A DNA stretch of 33,732 bases, from assembly GCA_016209605.1 (NCBI GenBank), contig JACQVS010000232.1, positions 1-33,732 on the forward strand, in the 5' to 3' direction. The notes under the pieces were generated by a model. The model saw only the letters and a list, made by a program, of their open reading frames with translations, was not told where the DNA came from and made no database searches. Numbering within the stretch: the first letter of the stretch is position 1; every line of letters starts with the position of its first letter. The position numbers and the translations under genes were made by a program. This DNA is from Planctomycetota bacterium. GTDB lineage: Bacteria > Planctomycetota > UBA8108 > JACQVS01. Below are positions 9,485 to 16,834 of the stretch, piece after piece.

Positions 9485-9757
9485 ATGCGCTTCACCGACG
9501 AGACCTACTGGCCGCTGGTGGGGAACTTCGAGGGGATCGAGGTCCTGGCCACCGCCGAGGAAGAAGGCCGGTCCCATCCCATGCTGTGGACTTTTTCTCC
9601 CCAAGGCGGCTCGAAGGGCCGGGTCTTCGTCTCCATCCTCGGCCACTACGAATCGACCTTCGATGACCCGCTATTCCGCCTCCTCATCCTCCGCGGCCTG
9701 GCCTGGGCCGCCGGCGAGCCGGCCGGCCGGCTGCAAGGCCTGGCGGCGGGTAATTAG
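9485..9757 (+). CDS. ThuA-like C-terminal half domain, probable gene remnant
   Basis: Read in this frame, the sequence gives the second half of a ThuA (trehalose-utilisation-like, class I glutamine amidotransferase-fold) domain: FTDETYW, then LATAEEEGRSHPMLW, GRVFVSILGHYESTFDDP and LRGLAWAAGEP. The homology begins upstream of the ATG. Codons from 9458 in the same frame read HPITRGL, the conserved ThuA segment, and they overlap the stop codon of the preceding gene in another frame. The N-terminal half of ThuA is absent in all frames I could follow. This is either the scar of a deletion that joined a dehydrogenase gene to a neighbouring ThuA gene, or a fused half-domain separated by a frameshift near 9430-9458. 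As a free 90-residue protein it is unlikely to be active. Confidence 0.7.
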   Translation: MRFTDETYWPLVGNFEGIEVLATAEEEGRSHPMLWTFSPQGGSKGRVFVSILGHYESTFDDPLFRLLILRGLAWAAGEPAGRLQGLAAGN

Positions 9758-9759
9758 AT

Positions 9760-10269
9760 CTACTTGGCTAACCTGCCGAGCTGTTTCGGGGTCAGCAGCC
9801 ACTCCAGGCGCGCGCACTGGCCGTGCTTCAGCTCTTCAATGTTCAGCCGGCACAGCCCCGCTTTGCGGAGGTGGAGGGGCAGGCGGTCGTTTCCCGAGAG
9901 CAGGACCGAGATCAGCCGGCTCAGGTTGGGTTCATGCCCGACCAGGAGGATGGAGCCTGAAAGGGCGTACTTGGCGGCGATCTCCTCGATCAACTTGCCG
10001 TTGTCGCCTTCCTCGGCGCGAAGCCAGTCCGAGAATTTCAAGCGGCTCCCGCGCTTCAAAATATTGGCCACGATCTCCGCCGTCTGCCGGGCGCGGCGAT
10101 AGGGGCTGGAGAGGATGAGCTCGAAATCGATCTCAAGCCGCGCCATGGCTTCCGCCGCCCGGCGCGCCTCCTTTTCCCCCTTCTCGATCAGCGGCCGCTC
10201 CCGGTCCGCCGGGCAGTCCGAGGCCTCGCGCGGATAAGCCTCCGCATGGCGTAAAAGGTACAGGTCCAT
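9760..10269 (-). CDS. sixA: SixA-type phosphohistidine phosphatase (histidine phosphatase family)
   Basis: Members remove phosphate from phosphohistidine, for example on HPt domains or PTS proteins, or act on small phosphate esters. The 169-residue protein starts MDLYLLRHAEAYP, with the catalytic histidine H8 in the RHA motif. SSPYRRARQTAE (54-65) provides the phosphate-binding arginines and VGHEPNLSRL (110-119) holds the second histidine, H112. Size and motifs match SixA. I chose the ATG at 10269 over one 69 bases upstream because the homology begins directly there and a GGAG lies seven bases before it. The gene ends two bases from the ThuA remnant, tail to tail. It is the only gene on its strand between the first plus-strand run and the dockerin gene, and has its own promoter-like sequence and palindrome upstream. 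Confidence 0.9.
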   Translation of the reverse strand: MDLYLLRHAEAYPREASDCPADRERPLIEKGEKEARRAAEAMARLEIDFELILSSPYRRARQTAEIVANILKRGSRLKFSDWLRAEEGDNGKLIEEIAAKYALSGSILLVGHEPNLSRLISVLLSGNDRLPLHLRKAGLCRLNIEELKHGQCARLEWLLTPKQLGRLAK

Positions 10270-10277
10270 GGTCAAGC

Positions 10278-10307
10278 TCCAAAGCCGGCTCCAGATCCGG
10301 CTTTGGA
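10278..10307 (-). promoter_or_regulatory. Perfect 11-bp palindrome at the sixA start: SD-covering hairpin or operator
   Basis: Bases 10278-10288 and 10297-10307 are exact inverted complements (arm TCCAAAGCCGG) around an 8-base loop. On the sixA strand the 3' arm ends with TTTGGA, and the next base completes the GGAG ribosome-binding site 7 bases before the ATG. A transcript starting upstream would therefore fold its Shine-Dalgarno sequence into a stem. If the promoter-like sequence just upstream is used, transcription would start inside the 5' arm, and the palindrome would overlap +1 and could instead be a repressor operator. The symmetry is seen directly; either role is inferred. Confidence 0.55.
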
Positions 10308-10309
10308 AA

Positions 10310-10338
10310 GAGATACTACGGGATCCCTCTGTTGTCAA
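10310..10338 (-). promoter_or_regulatory. Candidate sigma-70-type promoter for sixA
   Basis: On the minus strand a perfect TTGACA (10333-10338) is followed after 17 bases by TATCTC (10310-10315). The -10 matches the consensus in only three positions, so the -35 box carries the case. The expected start of transcription is near 10303, inside the palindrome. Confidence 0.4.
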
Positions 10339-10417
10339 AATAAACCTCTTTTGAAGAGCTTTTCATGGATTAAGATGGAAGCGCATGGATCCATTTAACC
10401 TGTAAAGAGGTGCGGCC

Positions 10418-12370
10418 ATGAAGTACGAAGGAAAACAATTCATCGGGGCTATTTTTCTCCTGGCGGAGGTCCTTTCTGTAACGGATCTCGAAGCGCTGAC
10501 CGTGGAGATTACCGGCGGGAGGAAGGATGGCGCGATGTGGATGGTGGAGGCGGCGGTCCAGACGGTTCGAGGCTCCACATCGTCGGCGCAGGCGGTCGCG
10601 GTGAAGGTCAACGGCGCCCCGGCCGCTTTCAATCCCGCCGACCGGACCTGGCAAGGGGAGGTCACGCTTTCCCCCGGCGTGAATCGCCTGGTCGCCGAGG
10701 CCTTGGACGCCGGCGGCGCCGCCGTGGACTCCGGCGCGGCCGACATCCTTTACCTTTCCGCCTCGCAGCGCCTGAGGGGAACGCTCTCCGGAGACACGGT
10801 CTTGTCCGCGGCCGCCGCCGGCTACCTCATCGACGAGAATATCATCGTCCCGAAGGGAGCGACGCTGAGGATCGAGAGCGGAGTCGTCATTTACCTGAAG
10901 AGCGCGACCTCGATCAAAGTCCTCGGGGGCATCGCCGCGGAGGGAACCGAGGCGTTGCCGATTCGCTTTACCCGCTACGGGGACGGGACCAAGTGGAAGC
11001 AGATCCTGTTCGTCGAGGCGGCGGACAGCCGCTTCGCGCACTGCATTATCGAGGGAGCCGACAGCGCGGGGGAGCACCAGGACTACTACCTGCCGGGGCC
11101 GAGGGATTACCACGAGGCGGTCGTTTTCCTGGCCACTCACGTCGATTTCGAAGGGTGCGTCTTTCGGAAACTTCCCGACGAGAGCGCGGGCGCGGAGGGG
11201 GATGCGCTGGCCATCATCTCCGATGACCCGGACCACCCCGGCGCCTCATCGGCGAACATTCAAAGCTGCAAGTTTCTCTCCATCGGACAGGGCGTGCACA
11301 CGAGATACTCTTACGTGCTGGTGGAGGACTGCTACTTCCAGGGGAAACGCGGCGACAACGACGACGTCGACCTCTACGGAGAGAGCACCCCCCCACCCCT
11401 CATCCGGAACAACCTCTTCGACCTTCCGGTGCATGAAGACCGGATCAATCCGACAAAGTGTTCCGCGGTCATCATCGGAAACCTCATCATGGGAAGCGAT
11501 GATCAAGGCCTGGTCCTGCGGGACAAGAGCTCTCCCATCGTCATGAACAACATCATCCATAAGGTTGCCAACGGCGGCATCGCGGTGGAGAACTCGTGCA
11601 CCGCCCTCCTGGTGAACAACACCATCTTCAACTGCGGAACAGGACTCAGGCTTTTCGACCTTGGCCGGTGGGGGTCCCCGTACTTCCTCACTCCTGGCGG
11701 CGGGACGGCGACCGTGATCAACTGCATCATCTGGAACTGCGCGCGGACGATCTCGCTGGCGGACAGCTCGAACACTCAAATTCAGGATCGAGGTTCTCAC
11801 ATCATGGTCACGCACTCCGATGTCCAAGGCGGAAGGGGGGGCGTTTCCATCTCCGGGACCCAGTCGACCGTGGTTTGGGGAGATGGAAACCTCGATGCCG
11901 ATCCTCTCTTTGTGAACGCCGCCAATGCCGACTTCCACTTGCTCGCGGGATCCCCGGCGGTCGATAGAGGCAGCGCCGAGCAGGCCCCGGCGGACGACCG
12001 GGACGGGAAGCCCAGGCCCTGCGGGGCGGGCTTCGACATGGGGGCTTACGAGAGCGGGGACTGCCAGCCCCCCCAGGGGACTCCCTTTCGCCGCGGCGAC
12101 GCCAACGCCGACGGCGGGATGGACATCGCCGATGCGGTCTTCATCCTCCTCCACCTCTTCACCGGAAGGGGCCAGCTCGAGTGTGACAAGAGCGGCGACC
12201 TCGACGACGGCGGCGGCCTCGAGGTCGCCGATGCGATTTACCTCTTGAACTACCTCTTTCTCCACGGGGCGGCGCCGGAGAGCCCCGCCGGCGCCTGCGG
12301 CCAAGATCCCACGCCCGGCCAGGATCCGCTGACCTGCGAGTCCTACCCGCCGTGCGGAACTCCGCAATGA
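10418..12370 (+). CDS. Exported right-handed beta-helix protein with C-terminal dockerin
   Basis: This looks like an extracellular or cell-surface protein, possibly a polysaccharide lyase-like or binding protein; no catalytic residues are recognised. The 650-residue protein has an N-terminal hydrophobic leader, an Ig-like stretch (about 28-110), then a parallel beta-helix at about 125-540 with repeated turns such as NLIMGSDDQGLVLRDKSSP, MNNIIHKVANGGIAVENS and LVNNTIFNCGTGLRLFD. It includes the PAVDRGS...DRDGKPRP...DMGAYE ending typical of 'choice-of-anchor' beta-helix proteins. Two dockerin type I repeats follow (GDANADGGMDIADAVFILLH from 560, GDLDDGGGLEVADAIYLLNY from about 593), each with a calcium loop, and then a Cys/Pro-rich tail. 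GAGG lies upstream of the start. It converges with the thioredoxin-NHL gene, 9 bases away. Confidence 0.85.
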   Translation: MKYEGKQFIGAIFLLAEVLSVTDLEALTVEITGGRKDGAMWMVEAAVQTVRGSTSSAQAVAVKVNGAPAAFNPADRTWQGEVTLSPGVNRLVAEALDAGGAAVDSGAADILYLSASQRLRGTLSGDTVLSAAAAGYLIDENIIVPKGATLRIESGVVIYLKSATSIKVLGGIAAEGTEALPIRFTRYGDGTKWKQILFVEAADSRFAHCIIEGADSAGEHQDYYLPGPRDYHEAVVFLATHVDFEGCVFRKLPDESAGAEGDALAIISDDPDHPGASSANIQSCKFLSIGQGVHTRYSYVLVEDCYFQGKRGDNDDVDLYGESTPPPLIRNNLFDLPVHEDRINPTKCSAVIIGNLIMGSDDQGLVLRDKSSPIVMNNIIHKVANGGIAVENSCTALLVNNTIFNCGTGLRLFDLGRWGSPYFLTPGGGTATVINCIIWNCARTISLADSSNTQIQDRGSHIMVTHSDVQGGRGGVSISGTQSTVVWGDGNLDADPLFVNAANADFHLLAGSPAVDRGSAEQAPADDRDGKPRPCGAGFDMGAYESGDCQPPQGTPFRRGDANADGGMDIADAVFILLHLFTGRGQLECDKSGDLDDGGGLEVADAIYLLNYLFLHGAAPESPAGACGQDPTPGQDPLTCESYPPCGTPQ

Positions 12371-12379
12371 AAGCCGGCA

Positions 12380-14536
12380 CTACCTCTTCCCATCGGCCTG
12401 GACCGCTTTCCCGAAGCTTCGTCCCTGATCGCCGAAAGTATGCTCCAGCTCGACGGCATCTTTTCCCGGCTCGTTCACCTCGATGGGGACCTCGAAGAGC
12501 ACGGCGCCGAGGCGGCACGGCCCCTGGTCCTTGCAGAAGTAGGCGAGGGCTTCCAGGCGCAGCATGCCGCTGGCCTTTTCCTTCACCGAGGTAAGGGGGA
12601 TGGCGAGGTCGCCGGCCTTCTCGATCGGGCCGCTGGCGCTTTCTTCCGCGATGGAAACCGGCAAGCCGTCGCCGGCGAGGATCTGCCAGCGGCTTCCCGC
12701 CCCCTCGGTGTAATGAAAGCCCTCGGGAAGCTTGAGCCTGAGAAGCAGCTTGCCTTGGCTTCCAGGGGCCAGCTTCATGGGATTGGAGCGGAACGTCGGC
12801 AAGTCGGGCCAGTCGGCAAGGCGCTGGCTGCGGGGCGGAAATGCGCCCTGCGCCTCGGGAATTCCTTTGAGCGCCAGCGTGCGCACCTGGCGGCTGCCGA
12901 GGTCCACCGTCCGGATGGCGTGGTTGTTGGCGTCGGCGACGAAAAGGCTCTGGCCATCGGGCGAGAGCGCCAGGCCGGCCGGCTCGGAGAACTGCGCCTC
13001 CAGGCCCTGGCCGTCCTTGAGCCCCGCCTTGCCGGAGCCGGCCCAGCTCTCGACGGCATCGCTCTCCGGATCCACCAGCTTCAAGCGGTGGTTGTAGGTG
13101 TCGGCGACCACCACGCGCCGCAATCTCTCCACCCACAGGACTCCCAGGGGATGCTGCAGGCGGGCGCCGTCGCGCTTGCCATCGCGGTCGCCGAAGGCGA
13201 AGAGGTTCATGGGATTCTCGTCGTCGCCGCCGGCAATGGTGCGCGTGGCGCCGGAAGCGAGGTCGATCGAGCGCACCGCGCTGCTTTCGCTGTCGGCGAC
13301 GAAGAGCTGCCCCTTGCCGGTGGAAAGGCCCGAGGGCTGCGCCCAGGCCGCCAGCTCGCGGCGGCGGCTGTTCAAGTTCTGCTCGGCGCCGCTGCCGCTG
13401 TATGCCGAGCACGCGCCGGCGGCGGGGTCATAAGTCCAGATCTGGTGCGATCCGGCCATGGCGATGAACACCTTCCCTTCGTACACCGCAACGTCCCAAG
13501 GCGTGCTCAAGAGCTGCCCGGCCCCAATGCCGCCGCCCTGGTAGTCGCGGCCCTGGAAGCCGTTCCCCGCCAGCGTCGTCACGGTCTTCGCCTTGAGATC
13601 GACGCGGCGCAGGGCGTGGTTTTCCGCATCGGCCACGTAAAGGTGCGGATCGCTGAAGGCCAGCCCCTGGGGGCGGTTGAAAGCGGCCTGGTGGAAGGGT
13701 CCATCCCGGAGCCCTCTCCTACCGGTGCCGGCCGCCTCCCGGAAGTTCCCCTCCAGGTCGGTGATGACGATGCGGTTGTGGTTCGAGTCGCTGATGAAGA
13801 GCCGCTGGCCGGCCGGATCCACCGCCAGCTTGCCGGGAAAGCGCAGCGGCGAGTGGATCACCTGCTTGTCCTTTTCGAGAGCCACGGGAACAGGCTCGTG
13901 GCGGAAGGCTTCCGCGGGGTAGAACTGCAGCGCCGCTTGGATGCAGGCTTCGATGACCTCCTTGTTCCCCTCGCCAGAGACCATCAACAAGAGGTTGGGC
14001 CTGGGTCCGACCACCACCAGGGTCGGCCAGCTGCGGACGCCGATGCCCCTCCACATCTCCATCTGGTCATCGTTCACCACCGGATGGCCGATCTCGTAGC
14101 GCAGCACCGCCTGGCGGATGTTTTCCGAGACCCGCTCGTTCTCGAACTTGGCGGAGTGGACGCCGATGAAGGCGACGGGGTAGCCGGCGTACTTCTCCTC
14201 CAGCGCGGCCAGTTCCGGCAAGACGTGCATGCAGTTGATGCAGCAGTAGGTCCAGAAGTCGAGGATGGTGATTTTCCCCAGCAACTCCTTCTTGAAGCTC
14301 AGGGGCGGCGAGTTGAACCACTCCTTGCCCTTGGGGAAATCGGGGATTTGCAGATCCTTGGCCAGTGCGTCGACTTTTTCGATGTGCTTGCGGAGGTCCT
14401 GGAGTAGGCTCATGAAACGGGGGTCCTTATTTTTTGCCACGCTGGATTCCACCGGCTTCTTACCAGCCGGGACGTCTTGAGAAAAAGTCAGCTGAAACGA
14501 TGCCACCACCGTTAGAAAAGTCATCACATATTTCAT
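12380..14536 (-). CDS. Exported thioredoxin-fold/NHL-repeat protein (NHLRC2-like)
   Basis: This 718-residue protein probably has a redox or structural role outside the cytoplasm; the precise function is unknown. It has a signal peptide (1-19, ending TFSQ), then a TlpA/thioredoxin-like domain at about 60-205 whose active site reads YCCINCMH (CxxC at C99-C102, with an extra C98). This motif is shared with animal and bacterial NHLRC2-type proteins. An NHL beta-propeller spans about 225-590, with repeated segments such as RLFISDSNHNRIVITDLEG, LYVADAENHALRRVDL, VVVADTYNHRLKLVDP and LFVADANNHAIRTVDL. A beta-sandwich with two further cysteines (YFCKDQGPC) ends the protein. It lies 37 bases downstream of the CBM9-like gene on the same strand, so the two are probably co-transcribed. 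Confidence 0.88.
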   Translation of the reverse strand: MKYVMTFLTVVASFQLTFSQDVPAGKKPVESSVAKNKDPRFMSLLQDLRKHIEKVDALAKDLQIPDFPKGKEWFNSPPLSFKKELLGKITILDFWTYCCINCMHVLPELAALEEKYAGYPVAFIGVHSAKFENERVSENIRQAVLRYEIGHPVVNDDQMEMWRGIGVRSWPTLVVVGPRPNLLLMVSGEGNKEVIEACIQAALQFYPAEAFRHEPVPVALEKDKQVIHSPLRFPGKLAVDPAGQRLFISDSNHNRIVITDLEGNFREAAGTGRRGLRDGPFHQAAFNRPQGLAFSDPHLYVADAENHALRRVDLKAKTVTTLAGNGFQGRDYQGGGIGAGQLLSTPWDVAVYEGKVFIAMAGSHQIWTYDPAAGACSAYSGSGAEQNLNSRRRELAAWAQPSGLSTGKGQLFVADSESSAVRSIDLASGATRTIAGGDDENPMNLFAFGDRDGKRDGARLQHPLGVLWVERLRRVVVADTYNHRLKLVDPESDAVESWAGSGKAGLKDGQGLEAQFSEPAGLALSPDGQSLFVADANNHAIRTVDLGSRQVRTLALKGIPEAQGAFPPRSQRLADWPDLPTFRSNPMKLAPGSQGKLLLRLKLPEGFHYTEGAGSRWQILAGDGLPVSIAEESASGPIEKAGDLAIPLTSVKEKASGMLRLEALAYFCKDQGPCRLGAVLFEVPIEVNEPGKDAVELEHTFGDQGRSFGKAVQADGKR

Positions 14537-14573
14537 TTACTACTCAGTCAGTCGTATAATTCGGAGAATTCTT

Positions 14574-15347
14574 TCACTCGAAAATCAGCGTTCCGAACTT
14601 CTGATATTCATGGAAGCTCGATCCCACCCGCGCCCAGTCCCACCCCGTCGACTTGCCGCCGTCGTGGTCGACCCGGTAGAAGTTGGCGCGCCAGCGCGCC
14701 CCGGGCCGCGGCGGCACGTTCTGGAGCGGCCGGAGCAGCTCGTGAGGAATGAAGAACTCGGCGCGCCAGCCCTGGACCTCGGCCCCCGGCTCCTTGGGGC
14801 CGCCGATCGCCGCGGTCCGCTTGCGGATCTGGCGGGCTCCCTCGTAATGCCATGGGCGCCAGCCCAGGAACTTGCCGTCGAAGTTGGGGATGAGGATCGG
14901 CAGCTCGAAGTTGAGGGGCGAGATCTCGTACTCGAAGTAGACCGGATAGCGCTCGTCGGTCCAGAGGAAGACCTCGAAGACATCCTCGTTCCAGAGGTCG
15001 AGGAAGTCCTCCTTCAAGGTGGTGGTGAGCCGGCGGTCCGTCCCCTCCATGAGGAAGTAAAGGCCGGTCTTCGAGTGGAGCGCCTTGAAGCGCGCTTCAT
15101 AGTCCTGCGGCCCCTGGCCGCGCTGGTTGAGTTTCACCCACTCCGACTTGTGCCAGGCGGCATTCGTTCCATTGCCATCCACCTCGAAGTCCTCAGTGGC
15201 TTTCACCGTCAGCTCCGGCCTGGAAGGTTCATCGGAACTGGCGATTGGATAATTGCTGACGAATCTCCAATTTAATAACAACACCAACAAAATTAAGAAT
15301 AAACAAACTGCAATGAACAATTTTCTAAATATATTCTTATACCACAT
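14574..15347 (-). CDS. Membrane-anchored CBM9-like domain protein
   Basis: This is probably a carbohydrate-binding or sensing protein held in the membrane. The 257-residue protein begins MWYKNIFRKLFIAVCLFLIL, with a single transmembrane helix at about 8-27, so it should be anchored by its N-terminus with the rest outside. The remainder resembles the carbohydrate family 9 binding fold: DGNGTNAAWHKSEWVKL, LYFLMEGTD, LWNEDVFEVFLWTDE, YFEYEISPLN, GWRAEFFIPHELLRPL and RANFYRVD. An AAAGGA seven bases before the ATG at 15347 decides the start. The open frame continues 210 bases further upstream, but that stretch is repeat sequence and the antisense of the next gene. It lies between a HEAT protein and the thioredoxin-NHL protein on the same strand. 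Confidence 0.8.
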   Translation of the reverse strand: MWYKNIFRKLFIAVCLFLILLVLLLNWRFVSNYPIASSDEPSRPELTVKATEDFEVDGNGTNAAWHKSEWVKLNQRGQGPQDYEARFKALHSKTGLYFLMEGTDRRLTTTLKEDFLDLWNEDVFEVFLWTDERYPVYFEYEISPLNFELPILIPNFDGKFLGWRPWHYEGARQIRKRTAAIGGPKEPGAEVQGWRAEFFIPHELLRPLQNVPPRPGARWRANFYRVDHDGGKSTGWDWARVGSSFHEYQKFGTLIFE

Positions 15348-15360
15348 TAACAATCCTTTA

Positions 15361-15420
15361 CTTCTTCTTCGTGCCTTCGTGCCTTCGTGGTTAAGATTAT
15401 CCCTGTGGTTAAAATCATCC
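15361..15420. repeat. Short tandem interspersed repeat (CTTCGTGC units plus an 18-base-period repeat)
   Basis: Three 8-base units, CTTCGTGC, CTTCGTGC and CTTCGTGG (15367-15390), run directly into two near-identical 16-base copies, GTGGTTAAGATTATCC (15387-15402) and GTGGTTAAAATCATCC (15405-15420). It fills the gap between two minus-strand genes and covers the stop codon of the HEAT gene. Similar 'ACGAAGGC' repeats are known from intergenic regions of many environmental bacteria. I know of no assigned function. Confidence 0.75.
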
Positions 15421-16701
15421 ATGCCGGCGGGTTTTCTTGTACTCCTCCCACCAGCGGTTCCACTCGCGGATGGCCTGGCGCCGCTCGGTCTCGTCCTCCC
15501 CATGGGGATGGAACTCGAGGTCGAGCCCGGTGAGGCCGCGCAGGACCTCGACGGCATCCTCGCACAGCTCGACGCGATCGCTCTTCAAGCGGTTGATCAG
15601 GAAGGGAACGGAATGCACCATCTTCAAGTCCACCAGGATCTCCCCCAGCTCGCCCATGTCGTGGAGCGGCATGGGGCACTCCTTGACGAGCTGGAGCAGG
15701 AACTTCTCCTGGCTTTGATCGCCGCCGCGGAGGAGCGCCTCGGCGGCCCACACCCGCTGCGGCACCTCGGTCGACTCGAGGAGCCGGCGGATCTTCTCGG
15801 CCGCGGGATGGCTCGGCGGCAGGCCGACCTTTCCAATGGCGCAGAGAGCGTGGCCCCGCACCTCCGGATCCTCGTCGTCGGCGAGTTGGAGCAGGACCGA
15901 CAGAGCTTCCGGCCGGCGCAGCCTGCCGAGGGCTCTGGCCACGTGGCAGCGCTTCAGCCGCTGCGGGTGCCTGGCGAGGTCGCAAACTTTCTGGAAGCCC
16001 TCGGGGCCCGAACGGCCGAGCACCCGCAGGTACACCTCCGAGCCGAGGGGGAAGTCCTCCGGCCGCTTCTCGAAGATGTCCGCCAGGACCTCGCGTCCGG
16101 CGGCGCTTTCCTTGACGTGATCGGAGAGGATGAGCTCGGCGTTTTCCCAGCCGGTGCTCCCGGCCACCTCGCCCCCCTCCTCGATCTCCCAGAGGCAGTA
16201 GTCCACCACCTTGGGAACCTCGCGAATGAACTCGTACTTCTTGATGAAGTTGAGGGCCCGGATGTAGGTCGGCTTCCAGGGATCGAAAGGCCGCCTCTTC
16301 TCGAGGCTCACCACCGGCCAGCCGTCTCCGCTCTCCTTGAAGCGGAACTGCGGCTTGGGCGCAAACAGCCGGCCGGGCTCGAGGATGTCGATCTTGATCT
16401 TCCCGGGGCGAACTTTGAACGGCCCTTCCGCCTGGCGGCTCGCGGGGTCGGCGTGAATGAACTTCCACCCTTTCTTGGTGAAGTAGGCCGACCAGCGGTC
16501 GACGAGCCGGGGCGGCAGGCTGTGGTAAACCTCCTCGATCCGCCGGCGGTCCGGCACAAAATAAAACACCAGCTCGGCGGCGCGAAAATCGGGGATGTAG
16601 GGGACTCGGAGGATCCCTTCCTCGATCCACTGGATCGGCTCCTTGCCGTGCGGGCCATCGAACTCCAAGCCGGCGTCCTGATTCATAGCGTTATCGGTCA
16701 T
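15415..16701 (-). CDS. HEAT-repeat domain protein, unknown function
   Basis: I do not recognise a specific family. The 428-residue protein has no signal peptide. Residues 1-225 form a mixed domain with aromatic-rich stretches (ELVFYFVPDRRRIEEVYHSL, WSAYFTKKGWKFIHAD, KIDILEPGRLF). Residues 235-350 form alpha-helical HEAT repeats (VARALGRLRRPEALSVLLQL, DDEDPEVRGHALCAIGKVG, VPQRVWAAEALLRGG), and a final region ends in WNRWWEEYKKTRRHG. The HEAT part suggests protein-protein contacts. I chose the ATG; a GTG 12 bases upstream in frame is possible, and neither has a clear ribosome-binding site. It shares its upstream region with the divergent LolC/E-type permease and may head an operon with the CBM9-like and thioredoxin-NHL genes, although the repeat in the 67-base gap could interrupt it. 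Confidence 0.75.
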   Translation of the reverse strand: MTDNAMNQDAGLEFDGPHGKEPIQWIEEGILRVPYIPDFRAAELVFYFVPDRRRIEEVYHSLPPRLVDRWSAYFTKKGWKFIHADPASRQAEGPFKVRPGKIKIDILEPGRLFAPKPQFRFKESGDGWPVVSLEKRRPFDPWKPTYIRALNFIKKYEFIREVPKVVDYCLWEIEEGGEVAGSTGWENAELILSDHVKESAAGREVLADIFEKRPEDFPLGSEVYLRVLGRSGPEGFQKVCDLARHPQRLKRCHVARALGRLRRPEALSVLLQLADDEDPEVRGHALCAIGKVGLPPSHPAAEKIRRLLESTEVPQRVWAAEALLRGGDQSQEKFLLQLVKECPMPLHDMGELGEILVDLKMVHSVPFLINRLKSDRVELCEDAVEVLRGLTGLDLEFHPHGEDETERRQAIREWNRWWEEYKKTRRHG

Positions 16702-16799
16702 GGTCGGAGACACGGTCTGCTTCTCAACTTTCAGCGTTCACGCCAATTTATTGAATTGCCACAAATTAACGCTCTTATCCTATTCTCTCCGGAATCTGG

Positions 16800-16827
16800 T
16801 TCAACGAAAAAGATCAGCTGGTAAAAT
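16800..16827 (+). promoter_or_regulatory. Candidate promoter giving a near-leaderless permease transcript
   Basis: TTCAAC (16800-16805), a 16-base spacer and TAAAAT (16822-16827) lie 7 bases before the permease ATG. There is no ribosome-binding site between them, so the transcript would start at or next to the start codon. The -35 is weak. The wider 16714-16834 gap is AT-rich and separates divergent genes. Confidence 0.3.
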
Positions 16828-16834
16828 AGCGCCC

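Noticed and set aside
11975..12400. Shared terminator between the convergent dockerin and thioredoxin-NHL genes
   Set aside because: Only nine bases separate them and I see no stem followed by a T-run.
14555..14560. Perfect TATAAT on the plus strand
   Set aside because: No plus-strand gene follows it; the genes on both sides are on the minus strand, and there is no matching -35.
15348..15557. Upstream extension of the CBM9-like protein by 70 residues
   Set aside because: The extension translates repeat sequence and the antisense of the HEAT gene, and a good ribosome-binding site supports the start at 15347.
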